A stretch of 64,000 nucleotides of DNA from Leptoclinus maculatus. Its lineage: Eukaryota > Chordata > Actinopteri > Perciformes > Stichaeidae. The translations under genes were made by a program, and so were the position numbers. Under the pieces are notes generated by a model. That model was not told the DNA's origin. It worked only from the letters and a program-made list of their open reading frames with translations, and ran no database searches. Positions 24,641 to 39,634 of this stretch are shown here, piece after piece; position 1 is the first letter of the stretch, and every line of letters starts with the position of its first letter. The DNA is taken from contig JAVDOI010000004.1 in NCBI GenBank assembly GCA_032191485.1, forward strand, positions 25,690,270-25,754,269. Direction: 5' to 3'.

Positions 24641-26744
24641 TATATGTAGACATGTATATTTTCCCCTCTTTCTAATATATTTATCTGATACCTGGAGTGG
24701 ATTACTGCCAAACCAAATGTAGTTGTGTTTAACAATAAAGCATCTAATCTGATCCACAAACTGTTTCCACCCCACACCACTACATTTGTTAAGCTTTAAA
24801 TTGTTCAGCTGCCGGTGACACCAAAGACGTTTGTGGTCGTGGCCTCTTTCAAAGACAGGTGAACACGCTGCTCAGCCATCATTTCAAGAACTGCCATCAT
24901 CCTAAATGATGATGATTCACACTGGCCGGTCTTTATTCCTGCTATGGTCGACTCAGTAAATATAGCCCAATGAGGCTCTTGCAAAGCTGGGAGTGGCTTT
25001 GTGTTGAGAGTACCATTTAAAGATGACACCGTGGATTGTCATCACGTGCATCGTGTTATTCACTCCCGGGTGCAGACGGCGCGTGGCCTTTTAATTACAG
25101 CACGTGGCCATCCACGGGAGATAGACAGTGACTTATTACTGCAGGCCTCTTGAGCCCTGAAACAGCAGCGAGTGGCTCCGGAGTGAGGGCTCTCATAGGA
25201 TACTCATCGTCTTATATCAATGTACAGCACTTAATCACTTCTATATCAGTGAACAGCACTTCAGCTCTCGGGTCAGACGGTTCGTTTATGAGACGTTTGC
25301 TTCATTAGGGATGCGTGGCGGAGGCAGCTTGACAGTTCTTGATGGAAACAGCTGAGAGGAAAAGATGAATATAGTGATTCACTTCCTTGTCCCAAAAAAA
25401 TGCACTCAGTACACAAAAACTAAATCTGGATGTGCCACACACTTTTAAGCAGCCTTGTTCCTCAATCACAGAATCGTCTTGGAAGTCCTTGCAGCTCTCT
25501 CGTTTTAGCTACACGACTGAACTCGAGCTGAGCGACACAAAAGCACGCGTGTGGAAAGCACATGGTCATTTTCCACTCTGCCTTTCAACGAGAGTGGCGT
25601 CGAGCAGAGAGAGAATGGAGCGGCGCTTGGTTTCAACATCCCGTATCATAAATCTGGATTAAAGAACTGGTGGTTTTGACAGGCCCGTTTCATCTCGTCC
25701 GTCTGAAGTGTTACTCACGTCTCCAGGCCCCTCGAGGGCTGACTGATGAGTGTGTTTGTGTGCAGCTGGGGTGAGCAGGGTTTGATGAAAGAGAGACAGA
25801 CAGACTGGAAAGGAGAACAGAGAGCAGGATGTGCGAGAGGTGTTGAGAAGTAGTTCTTTGTTTTGTTTTTTATTAATGGATACTGAGCTAAGTCACGGCC
25901 TGCAAGTCTACACAGCACGTGCCATCAATGGAAAAGAAGACTTTAACGGTCATAAAACATGCCGTTATTCGTCTTCACTGATTACAGAGGCGCATTTGCT
26001 TCCTCTACTGGAAAATAAACTCCTTGGAATCGTCCCGTTTTGAAGTGAGAAGTCAGACCTTAATGCAGATAATGCTGCTTTAAGAAAACACAAGCAGCAG
26101 TCACGAGAGCATTTCTGTGTGAACACCGATACTTCACAATGTGCACTTTTTAAAAGGCCCTCAAGAGTTTTGACATTCAGAATCAACCGGTTGCGGTTTT
26201 AAGCTCCGAAAGGCCTCAAGTCGGCACGCGAGTGAGGCCGGCGCCTCCTGGAGTCTGGGCTGAAACCTGTGGTTGTGAAACAAGAGATCTGCAGCAGAGT
26301 ACCTTTCTTGGCTTTGTCACAGAGTCCTGAGGTCATCACTCATAACAAACCAGCGCTGCCAGCTCATTTAAATCAAGAAGGCGACAGAGTTCCAAATAAC
26401 TCCTAAATGGGCCTGCAACACTTAAAAGTGACTACCGGTAAGCTTTCACCAGAAAGACCTACAGCAGAGAAGAGCTTCTTTTAAAAAGGAGTTGCCCCGA
26501 AGGAAATCACTTCCAGCAGTGGTTGTGTGACAAACACAGTGCGACTTCCTTCCCTGAAACGGTGGTTCGACGAGAAGTACAATAGAAATGAGATGATCTG
26601 AAATGCTCTGGTGCAAAAATAGCGGATATCTGCTGCCCCCAAGTGGCAGAAACATTCACTACATAGCAAACAAACTGGCACAGAAGTTCCTCATGATTTG
26701 CATTTACTTTCCATAGCAAGTCTGCTTAATGAGAAGAGCTTCCT
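24641..26744. other. Spacer between CSKMT and ATP5F1D
   Basis: No conserved exon, RNA gene or clear transposon was recognised. Open frames here are short and unsupported. Confidence 0.45.

Positions 26745-26804
<60 letters not shown>
26745..26804. repeat. Compound (GA)n(TG)n microsatellite
   Basis: About 30 bp of GA units followed by 28 bp of TG units. Confidence 0.95.
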
Positions 26805-26806
<2 letters not shown>

Positions 26807-26994
26807 ACTGCTATAAGTCATGCTGATTAGCTTTACTTTTGTGCCACATGGGTCTGTTCTGAATTATACAAGTCTCTGGCAGTCAGACTCAGTTGTCTTT
26901 GTGCATCAATAGTACATATGATAATCATTAAGTAGCAGGAGAGGGACAGATGTACAGAAAACACAATATCCACCAGCAGGTATTTCCAAATAAA

Positions 26995-27000
26995 TTTATT
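26995..27000 (-). terminator. Poly(A) signal of ATP5F1D
   Basis: AATAAA on the minus strand, about 245 bp beyond the ATP5F1D stop codon (27245). The 3' UTR in between holds a poly(G) run on the + strand (about 27119-27134). Confidence 0.55.
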
Positions 27001-27244
27001 TCATAATTCATCCACTGTACAAAGCAAGCATGGACTCTTCTGGACACTGACGTGACTGAGCTGGAACAGATGGACCATTAATTTCCATCAAAGAAACAGA
27101 AAAGATTACCTAGAGGAGGGGGGGGGGGGGGGGGAAGAAACACAGTGACTCAGTTTAATTTCCTGTCAATATTTCCATTTTCGACTCCATTAACAACCGT
27201 GAGCACATGTCTGTGATGATCAGCCGAGATGTCGTACCACAGGT

Positions 27245-27367
27245 CTACTCCAGAGCCTTGACGATGGCCTCGTTGGCCTCTATGCTGATCTGAACTACCG
27301 CCCTCGCCGCCTCGTCAGACAGGCCTGCCATGTCGGACTGGGCCTTCTCCAGATTGGCCTTGGCAGC
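27245..27367 (-). CDS. atp5f1d: ATP5F1D exon 4 (last)
   Basis: Codons 123-162 (AAKANLEKAQ to IVKALE) and TAG. The acceptor is TATTTTTAG. The C-terminal ALE is identical to human. Confidence 0.95.
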   Translation of the reverse strand, partial: AAKANLEKAQSDMAGLSDEAARAVVQISIEANEAIVKALE

Positions 27368-30300
27368 CTAAAAATAGAAAGTGTCACAATGAGAATCATA
27401 ACAGGAAAGCAAATGATAAAGCCCACAATTCAGATATAGTTTCGTTGCCCTGTTCTGACTGCCAGCTCTTTTTTTTTTGGCACATCCAGAATGATTTTAG
27501 AAAGTGTAGAAGCAAAAAAAAAAAAAACTAAAAACACATGGCATGCAGTTTTTTGCATATTGCATCCCAAGGTTTGAAATACGATTCCAATCCGATTTCT
27601 ACCGGACGCTCAGATCGGATTTCAAAGTGTGGAAGTCCTGAGCAGTGTTCATGCTGAGCAGCAGGCGCTATGGAGGGAAACAACAGTTCGTGGACAGACG
27701 GCAAAATAAATCATCTGCTGGCACTTTTACTTTCTGCAATGTTTAACAGGCTCCTGCTTCCTCGTTGGAAAGCCGCGTCATCAGCGTCACTACGTAGTTA
27801 CTGACACCTACACCGTGACCACAGCAACCCATGTAGACAGATCGGTGAAGGCTGGACGCACAAATCCGATCACTTGCAAATAGCAATGCGGACAGTCCCG
27901 TCCTAAAGATCGGATTTGAGAAACAAAAGGGATTTTCCTGCAGTCCAAATGTAGCCACGAACGCCTCATCCAGACCGATTATCCTGTTATTCAGAAAAAC
28001 AGGCTGAAAAGCGAGGCCGAGCGACGACGAGTCAAAAGTGGGGACGAAGACGAGCAGAGAAGATCCCCACTGCCTCTTTGCTATGAAAGCTCCATTTGTC
28101 ACGGTAGTGATTAGAGACGAGAAATGCCAAACATAGCTGGGAGTTAAAGGTCTCCCAGTGGGGATTTGACACATCTGCTATAACTCAACAGTGACTGACC
28201 TTTCCCTCCTTATTAACAGCGTGGGCCCATGTGCATTTTCACCGCAGAGCAGAGGACAACGAGGAAGAAATAACTAATTTACTGCTACGGAGTCAACTTG
28301 ACAGTGACACTGGCACTGCCCGAGGTCAAAGAGAGACGGCTCATAATAAAGCAGCCCCGGCATTAACAAGACTGACATTTAAACAAGGGCTCAACATCGA
28401 GGGTCCAACCGCAGCGCCCATCAGACGGATAATCATCGGCTGGGAGGTGCTCATCAGCAGAAAGGATCAACATGAGGGGAATTCATGCAGGCCTCAACAA
28501 ATCGGATATGGCCATCAATCACACAAATGTCAGTCAACTAGAAGATCCATGAAGAATTGACTGCAACCCTCCTAGCTGCAATTATTTCTCTGTACAGTTT
28601 GTGACAAAAATGTACTTTAAATGATCTTTGAAGGGAAGATACTATCATTTTTTTAAAACTGATAACGAATGATACGAAGCCAAACCCTGCAGGTGTAAAC
28701 GTGACACACACCATCATAATAATATCAAAAGGAGAAGTTAATCTTTTTATCCACAGTGAAATCAAAGTTCAGAGCCGACGGCAGAACAGAGCTGCTCGGG
28801 ATTAGAAACACTCGAGGACGCAACGGGTACAAAGACAATGGCTGCTAGATCACCGGTGGCTTTGTGAAGCGAAGGTTAGGAGCAATCTAAGGTCTATTTT
28901 TAAATAGACAAAAAACACAATGAATCAAAAGGTCTATATTTCAAATGCAATAGAGCAAAAAGGAAATCAAAAGTTGAATTGGGTTTCTCAAAACGGGATT
29001 AAAAAGGACATATTATTCTGAGTGAACACACACCGTTGCTTATTAGCATAAATAAATGTAAAAGATACTGTTCTTGGTTTTTAAGAAGGCTTCCCTGTTA
29101 TATTCTGACTCTCGGTCCTCAAGTTCTAAGGCTGTCGTTCCGACTCAATAAAGGCCACAAATATCGATCCTTTGCATTTATGGCTTCTACCTCATTCAAA
29201 ATATGTAGTACTGGATCATCATAGCCCATTAAACAGTGATCAATGCCATCACCACGAGTTCAAATCATTAAGGTAAATACAGGGTTGCACACGTGTGTGC
29301 TTATCCTTTGGATTAATTTTACCCCCGTTCCTTTTATCGTCTTCTCTCCTACTTTTCAGAATTGATTTTTCATTGTGATGTTCTCGTACATGATGGAGCC
29401 TGTAACTATATTTAGCCGCTCCATTTGGATGACTACTCGAGGCTCAACGCTAACCTGGCATCAGCTTGTGTCTGCCGAAACTGAAAATATGGTTTCCATT
29501 TTCAATCCCCTTATATTTTGAGTAGTGAAAGATACCGTGCAGTCATATGTCAGCTTAATGATGAAAGGCGACATAAAGAATATAAGTTGTATTACAGTTA
29601 CCAAGCATCCTTTTTTGTAGTTTGTGTTTTATCTGATACTTTACAGTATTTTAATCTTTTTTCATCGAGGAAGTCACTGGTTGCTTGTTTATCTGGACCT
29701 GTGTGCTCATTCCCACCACAGATCTTTTGGTCCTTCAGCGCTGAAGTCTTGGATTGTGGATCCCTCAAGTGATGCCAACATCAGCTTGTCCATCCTCTCT
29801 GCTATCAGAGACGACCTCCAGTCTGTCTTTATTCTGCTTAGTCAGCTGAATCTCCTCTCACATACAGCTGAAGTGACTGGGGTGCATATTTTGCTATTTA
29901 CTGCCACTGGGAACCATTACTGTTGAGCCCCGTGACTACTTCCCTTACGCTGAAGTGACTTACCTTAAAGTGGCTTAAAGTAAGTCACTTAAAGTCTTAC
30001 CCTCTCATGTTTAAATAATGCAAAACACCATACTTAATATAACTTCATGGATATAAGGCTGCATGGGAACTTGTGCTTCTCCCCCAAACACACTCATGTG
30101 CAGATCATGTTGAAAGATATGGACAACATGTAATGTTTGATAAATGTATTTCATTTTGATAGAGCAAAAATGTAGATATATTAAAAGTGACATTAACTGT
30201 GTTGGTTTACACCAATTCAAAAAAATATATTAGACATTCTTATAATCTGGTGGTATTTATGGTCATTCTGACCAACATTAGCGCAGATGCTGCTCTAGTT

Positions 30301-32238
30301 TGTATGCGAGTGTGGAGTGATGTTGACATTATACTCACAGCGATGTCCAGCTGGTCCAATGGAGCAGCCTCCTCAACTAGCAGTTGCACTGAAGAATCAG
30401 CGTTGACTGTTACTGACCCACTGCTCACTGCATACACACACACACACACACAAACAGTGTAACTAGACATGCCAACATACAGTCATCTTCACTGTGTTTT
30501 ATAACCAATGATGCAATGTTCGTTATAGAGCCAGGACACCCTGCCTCACTCTCAGGCTTCTGTTACACAGTGCACTCTCTCATTGAGGGTTTGTTCATCT
30601 ATGCGACTGTGTAATCGCTTTACAGTCAATGTTTCATCGACATCTACTGTTGAATTTGTTTGGGGAAAAAATGGCGGAACTCAATCATTTAACAAAGAAA
30701 TCCAGGTGGACGGCAGAGCCATTTAATAGCAAAACTAGCTGCGAATAACTTAGCTTAGCATCCGGAATAAATAATGCATGCATCACGTTTCAGCTTTTCA
30801 GAAAGATCAATAATAAAACACTTAAATCAAAATGTGGGGGACTAGCCAGAAAGTGGGGCAGAATTTTGGTGATCTCTCGACTGACATCACTAAGATCTTT
30901 CATGACTAGTCAGAGCGGATATTAGACATTTTGATATGTTGAGCCGAGAGGCACATTGGATAGAAGAAAAGACATCAACATAGTAACTACTGTAAGAGCA
31001 TGTAATAGATGGTGATCTGATATGTTGGTTTCTTTTTTTAATAATGTGTAATAAAGCATTATGGGCTATTATTTGCTTACTCATAGATGCCACTGTTTGG
31101 AGGAATCAATGGAATTTATTTTTCATTTTACCAGCAGGAAAATTAGGTTGAAGACCTTCAGGTAAACTGACCTTAGTCGTTCACATTTGCTTTAGCAAAG
31201 TAAAATCTCACCGAAGAATTTGGCAGCAGAGCCGTCGTCACCAAAGACCGTTACAACACCGGGCCGGAGCACCTGGAGGGTGGGCACGTGGGCGGGGAGG
31301 ATACCGAACGCACCGGTGAGTGTGGGCACGTCTACCTGTTTCACGCTGGCCCCGTTGAAAAACACCTGGAGAGTGGAGACAGAAGATGGAGAGATGCATT
31401 CACTGACTTATGGATCGACCTGCAAACAGTTCGACGTCAAGAACTAGTGACAGATCACAGATACAGTTGCCAAAATGTAGAATTTACAACAAAGCGGCAC
31501 CATTGATACAACCCACTCGCTGTCACCTTTCAATTTACTTTTTAAGCAAAATGATGCACACAATTTTGTTGATAATGTATTTCTTTTTTTTTGGTCTGCA
31601 GCAGAATGTGAAGTAGACCTGCAGCACTGTGTGGAAGTGGAGATCTAAGTTAGAGGAACACTGGACTGAATTCAGTACAGAGACATGAACCTCAAGGTTA
31701 GAGAGCATTAAACGCAATGTTGCTAAGTGTCCGTTTCACAATTGAGTAATTCTTAAACTAACACACATTTTAAAACATTTACATAGATGATGTACTCAGT
31801 TATCTAAGTGGAAAAGAGTGATATTGTTTCGCAAAGTATTATTTGCCCCACTGCTGGTCAAAGACAGTGAATGACAGCTAGCTCGAACTTCGTTAGCAAG
31901 CTAAGCTAAATCTTTAACTGACTGTCTGCACGTGTGCATGAATAATAATACTACAACTAGCAATGACTACAACACCGCGTATTAGTAAAACACCTCAAAA
32001 TGACCCGGAGGCATGTTTTTGTTTTTGCAATTCAGCGAGAAACAACAGTTAGCCGTCTAGCTAGCTAGGCCCCACAGAAGCCTCGCCATTAGCGTTAACG
32101 TCAAAGCTAGCTTACCTGTGTCGGGGAGGCGAAAGTGAAGGACATCTGCGGGGCACCGGACACGGACACGGCCTCGGCGTAGGAGCGAGCGTGCCTCAGC
32201 ACGGGGAGGGAACGGCGGAGAAATCTTGCTGCCATCAT
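27245..32238 (-). CDS. atp5f1d: ATP synthase F1 subunit delta, mitochondrial
   Basis: The delta subunit sits in the central stalk of mitochondrial F1Fo ATP synthase with gamma and epsilon and couples rotation of the c-ring to catalysis (bacterial epsilon homologue). Coding exons: 32238-32116, 31365-31212, 30427-30339, 27367-27245; phases 0, 1, 0 join without a break to give 162 residues (human 168). Residues 1-22 (MMAARFLRRSLPVLRHARSY) form an Arg-rich presequence. QMSFTFASPTQVFFNGASV, VDVPTLTGAFGILPAHVPTL and FVSSGSVTVNADSSVQLL make the N-terminal beta-sandwich, and LDIAAAKANLEKAQ to the end make the C-terminal helical hairpin. All introns are GT-AG. ATG-ATG occurs at the start; the first is used here. 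The gene lies head to head with CBARP and is intact. Confidence 0.96.
27368..30338 (-). other. ATP5F1D intron 3
   Basis: A 2,971-bp intron. At about 27560-28010 there is repeat-like sequence with recurring ATCGGATTT and AATCCGAT motifs in both orientations, and at 29951-29990 a short hairpin (AAGTGACTTAC and GTAAGTCACTT). No nested gene was recognised; a 143-codon minus-strand frame at 27743-28174 has no family resemblance. Confidence 0.5.
30339..30427 (-). CDS. atp5f1d: ATP5F1D exon 3
   Basis: Completes Val93 and encodes 94-122 (SSGSVTVNAD to LDIA). The acceptor TATGCAG sits directly after a (TG)n tract; the donor is GTGAGT. Confidence 0.93.
31212..31365 (-). CDS. atp5f1d: ATP5F1D exon 2
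   Basis: Codons 42-92 plus one base. The acceptor is CTCCAG before GTGTTTTTC; the donor GTGAGA follows TTCTTCG. Confidence 0.93.
32116..32238 (-). CDS. atp5f1d: ATP5F1D exon 1
   Basis: Codons 1-41: presequence and the start of the beta-sandwich, ending ACACAG before donor GTAAGC, phase 0. Confidence 0.93.
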
Positions 32239-32375
32239 GTCTGAAAATCAGATTTTTATTCAAGTTCAAGCGAATGACAGAGATCCTCAAAGCCCCTTTG
32301 CGTGAAGGCAGTCGGTGTGCGCTCGGTAGGACAAGGACGTTGGAAACCTACCCATAAAGCTTTACGGTGGCGCAG

Positions 32376-32487
32376 AGGATGCTGGGTAGTGTAGTCTTTT
32401 GAAAAATAACAGACGTTTAGAGCGATGAACACGGTTGAGCTTGATTATTAGTTACAAAGGATGCAGGGTAGTGTAGTCTTTTGAAAA
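32376..32487 (-). promoter_or_regulatory. ATP5F1D promoter: duplicated ZNF143/STAF-like site
   Basis: On the minus strand, ACTACACTACCCAGCATCC (32377-32395) closely resembles the ZNF143/THAP11 motif common at housekeeping and mitochondrial gene promoters. A second near-identical copy (ACTACACTACCCTGCATCC) lies 82 bp further upstream at about 32459-32477, with matching flanks (AAAAGACT). Both sit 140-240 bp upstream of the start codon. No TATA box is evident. Confidence 0.6.
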
Positions 32488-32838
32488 AAAAATAAACACT
32501 GATCCCTGTCCGTGTTTTATCATTATATATGGATATTGAATATATATATTTTTTGGATCATTATTCCTGCTGCAGATGTTTAAGGTGAAGCTTATTTTAA
32601 CTTATAATTATTATTATTATGGGAGCAATATTTGGGGAAGAGTAGCTCATTTGTCAAAACGTGGAAGGCAGAGATGATGTACATTGTTTTTCGTGTATGA
32701 AACTACTGAGCTCACTTCACCAGTAGATGGCGCCAAAGGGATGTGTTATGTGCTACACAGGCAACAGATGGGGACCTACTCGTTTATTCTGGGAGTTTTT
32801 GCTCTTTTATGTACCACTTGAATGGCACTAAATACCTC

Positions 32839-32840
<2 letters not shown>

Positions 32841-32932
<92 letters not shown>
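32841..32932. repeat. (CA)46 microsatellite
   Basis: 92 bp of uninterrupted CA in the ATP5F1D-CBARP intergenic region. Confidence 0.97.
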
Positions 32933-35055
<2,123 letters not shown>

Positions 35056-35330
35056 TGCGTGTGTGGGCGTTTGGTGCAGCAGTAGCTGTATTAATGGCTA
35101 TGATGTGGAGGAGCAAACGCATAGCAGCAGCGGTAGTGGAACTCAGCTGCTGGAGCCAGCGTTTAGTGAGAGCTGGCGTTTCTCTCTGTTGTGTGTGTGT
35201 GTGTGTGTGTGTGGGAGGTAGGTACAGAGCCTTCAGGCCGATATGAAATTACGGGTGATGATTTGCAGCCGAGATGCTGGCATTTGCATCTTCCGTGGGA
35301 TTCGACACATGCGCACAAGCACACGCCGTA

Positions 35331-35338
35331 CACACACA

Positions 35339-35415
<77 letters not shown>
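35331..35415. repeat. (CA)n microsatellite
   Basis: About 85 bp of CA with single T interruptions at the two ends. A shorter (TG)n tract lies at about 35191-35213. Confidence 0.95.
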
Positions 35416-35681
35416 GTATTTGGTTTCTGCTCCAGTCTTTTCACGACTGTGAGATGATTTTTTTTCTAAAGCGTCTTCTATCACATCATACAGCGTGTTA
35501 TAAGACATCAGGCATCAATAATGGACAGCAGAGCCGTGCTTTATTCTTGTGAATTCAGAGACGTGTTGTTTTTATGTTTACATGTGCATTATGCCTGGAT
35601 TTGTTATTAACACAGTTAAAAAGCAAAATCTCTGGTGGCTGACTTTGTGGTTTGATGACCAGCTCTGGTAACAGCCATTTC

Positions 35682-36148
<467 letters not shown>

Positions 36149-36190
36149 CATGTGTTATCTCTCAGGGGGACTCTCTAGTTGGCCTGGACC

Positions 36191-36238
36191 ATGAGCAATG
36201 AGTCTACCGTCTGGAACATCCTACCAGAAAACTCCACA
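36191..36238 (+). CDS. cbarp: CBARP coding exon 1
   Basis: Codons 1-16 (MSNESTVWNILPENST), phase 0, donor GTAAGT. The exon probably starts at 36165 after acceptor ATCTCTCAG, giving 26 nt of 5' UTR. TG tracts lie on both sides. Confidence 0.85.
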
Positions 36239-36279
36239 GTAAGTCTACCTTTTGCCACCGGGTTATCCTCAAACTTCCT

Positions 36280-36328
<49 letters not shown>

Positions 36329-39300
36329 GTGTCCAGCTCACCACCAGAACCATACTTTCCCCTCATATTCTCTTCTGGCCGATTGACTTGGCTAATAGAG
36401 AACATCCTGACCTGGACCTGACGTAATTAAATCTCTGATCTAATCTCAGCTTTAATTTCCCCTCGCAGAGAAATAAAATTGTGACGTCGTAGTCTAGCGC
36501 TCATCAACACTTGGTGAGAGTTCAGCAAAAACAATTTAAGATCTATGGACACTATAGGGTCCTCTGTTTTCTTTAGATAACGTTGGCTGTCACGCCACTG
36601 TGGTACTCCATGAGAGAACAAGGCGCGCTGCTGTTCTGTTCTACTCTCCCACTCGTGCTGCCATCTATCATTTTATTTAAACCATTTCAATTTCTCTTCT
36701 GCACAAAGGAACAATGATACGCATATTTTTTACTTGTAAAATTAGATTAAAAAGCAAAATTCAACTTATTAAAGGAAATAAATAAATCAAGAAAATGGGT
36801 GATTTAATAATGAACTATATGAATTCCACATTATTTATACGGCTAAGAGGAAATGCTTTATTTACTCATTCACAGATTCATATCTTAATAAGTCTAGTTA
36901 AGTTTTCCCTCAGTAAAATGTGCTTCCTAGCTAACCGCTAGCTGCGAGCGCAGGAATAATTGTGGACTCGAGGTAATGCAAATGTGGCGAGGAAGGAATA
37001 TTGACGGAATTTGTGTTCTTGGTTGAGGTGGTAGATCGGTGAAAGACGTGGGTTCATCATCAGCTGCTTATGTGGGAGCTTAAGTGGTGGATTAAATCAA
37101 GTTTTTTCCCAATGAATAAAGAAGGAGAGACTTCAAGATGTCCTTCTCCGTTGAATCATGTTCATCCAAACTAAACTAAGTTATCGTTGGTTCTACAGAG
37201 CCTCCACCAGTGCTGCCTGTGTGGTTAATTCACTCAGCTGCAGTCCTGCCTGTGAGAGCTTCCCCCGTAGCTAAGGTACACCGTAGACAGGTTAATGGCT
37301 CTGGCTTTTATTGATTCATCTCACTGTTGCATTTATAGATTCACTTTATGCAGGCCAACCAGCTAAATCAAACTATTAAGCTGCTTGGTGTTACTGGGAA
37401 GGAGAAACAGCTGCACAGTGAGGCGGTCAAATTTAGGGACGACATTTCTCTGATTACATGACATCACATTCTATCAATAATAGAAAAATAAATCAAAAGT
37501 AGGAATTATTTGGTGACATCTCTTCTTCTGATTTGTTAAAGATTTAAGGGACTAAAAATAACGTTTACATTTAAATAAAACCTTAAAAGATGGATATGAG
37601 TTGAGAAATGTATCTTTATGAGTATGGAATTTCCTTAAATAAAAAGGCTAACAATATGAATGGCACGCTGATGTCCCTCTGTCTTACAAAAATGTGTCTT
37701 CTGAATCTAAACTGAAATACAACTGTGTATATATAGATTTTATAAATGGGCTAATGCTGCATTTTACCGCCGAAATTGGAAGTCAGAGCTGAGAATGAGT
37801 TCACTACATTCCAGTACAAGTCTGAACACTCAATGGGGGGGGGGGGTTCTCCTGCCAGGTTAACTATACTAATACTAGTTGATAACAACGCATTAGGGCG
37901 GTATTTTTCCTGTGTAAACACCATAGCATGTATGACTGATTCAATGAGACACATGTAAGACAGAAAACTAGTAAACGGCATATTACTACAGCTTTTTTGT
38001 AGCAGCCATTTTGGATTTTGTGGACGGGGTCAGTTGGGTCCGTCCGACTTTCCGAGTCGGAAATTTGACTACAGACGGCGTTTCCAGTTTAAATCCGTTT
38101 AAACGGAAAGCAGCATAACTAACGCATTGTGTCAGAATTCAAATTTGAGGCTTTTTTTTTGTTGAGTTTAAACATGTTTCTACCTCTCTCCCTCTGCTCA
38201 GAGAGGATATCAGTTGATGCTTATGTGGGAAGCTTTTTGCTTTACTTGCGCTCTCCCTTTTTAAAGCACCGCACTTAATGTCCAAACGCAGCACAGGAGG
38301 TCTCCTCTCCTCCCGTTATATCTACTTTACTTCCCCTCTCTGCCTACTCATGAATCAGAGTTGTACAATAACCAGTCAACAGACCTGTCGGTACCCTGCA
38401 CTGAAGTTACATATGTAGACCTGTTTTCACTGCAGGTGAACGGGTGTCTCTAATAATCTATCTATCCGTCTCTGCCCACTCCTCTGTGTCTCCCAGGAGA
38501 TCCCGTTCGTGGCCGAGGAGCAGCAGGATGGCTACGTGCTCCTCCTGGTGATCCTCTCCGTCTTCCTGGTAGGAACAGTGATCTTCATCATCGTCTTCCT
38601 CATCGCCTGCCGTCGCTGCTTTCGAGGAGGGCCATGCTTTGACAGGTGCGATGCAACAAAAAAAAAAAAAAAGACGCCTTACCTTTAGCATCTACGCCAA
38701 AATAGGTTTCCCTGGAAATGTTATTCCCAATGCAGTTCTGTTTTGTATGAACATCATTTTTAGGAGACAGGGCTGTAAACTTGCATAATAGATAAGGCTC
38801 TTTCAGTTGAAAACAAAGCTAACAACTTCCTGTGGAATCATCCGGTCTGCTCCCAAACCCATCTTCAGCATGATTCCAACAACAGCCAGTGATCCATTAA
38901 ACAAATTAAAGCATCTAAAGCTGTATTGCAGTAGGTTGTAGAAAACATTATGTAACCCCAAAGAGACACATGTTAATGCAGGACAACGTAGTGCATTCAC
39001 TCACGAGACATGTCAGCTGTTTGAGTGCCAGGACCCCCCCCCCCCCCCCCCCCAACTTTGCTGGAAAAACATTCAGCATTCACGCTCGTCTATAAGCGAT
39101 TCATCTGTGTTTATTCAGCAGCATCATGGCTACCCCTCCAGGAAGCTTTGTCCCTCTCCACAGCGGCACGAATCATCAAGTACACTTGAATATACGAGAG
39201 CGCACCAGCTAGATGCAGATAAACAGAGAGCTCAGAGAAAAGGCGAGGCTTGCAGGGGGAGAGCAGGGGAGAATCGGGCAGACTGGTACAAATGATGAGT

Positions 39301-39386
39301 GTAATGAGATTTCATAGCAGCCATCGGCGTTGATTAATCTCGCATTGGTACCCAGCCCTGTGTGTGTGTGTGTGTGTGCACGGGGA

Positions 39387-39436
<50 letters not shown>

Positions 39437-39570
39437 CGTGAGGAAGCGGGAGCCACAGAGGAAATGAAAGACAAGAAGAAGCACAGATCTGAATGGACGG
39501 AAAAATCCCTCAAGTCAATTCACACCCACACACGCGTACACACACACACTCACACACTCACTCACAAGCA

Positions 39571-39634
<64 letters not shown>

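Noticed and set aside
27743..28174. 143-codon minus-strand frame in ATP5F1D intron 3
   Set aside because: No recognisable family; it lies in repeat-like sequence.
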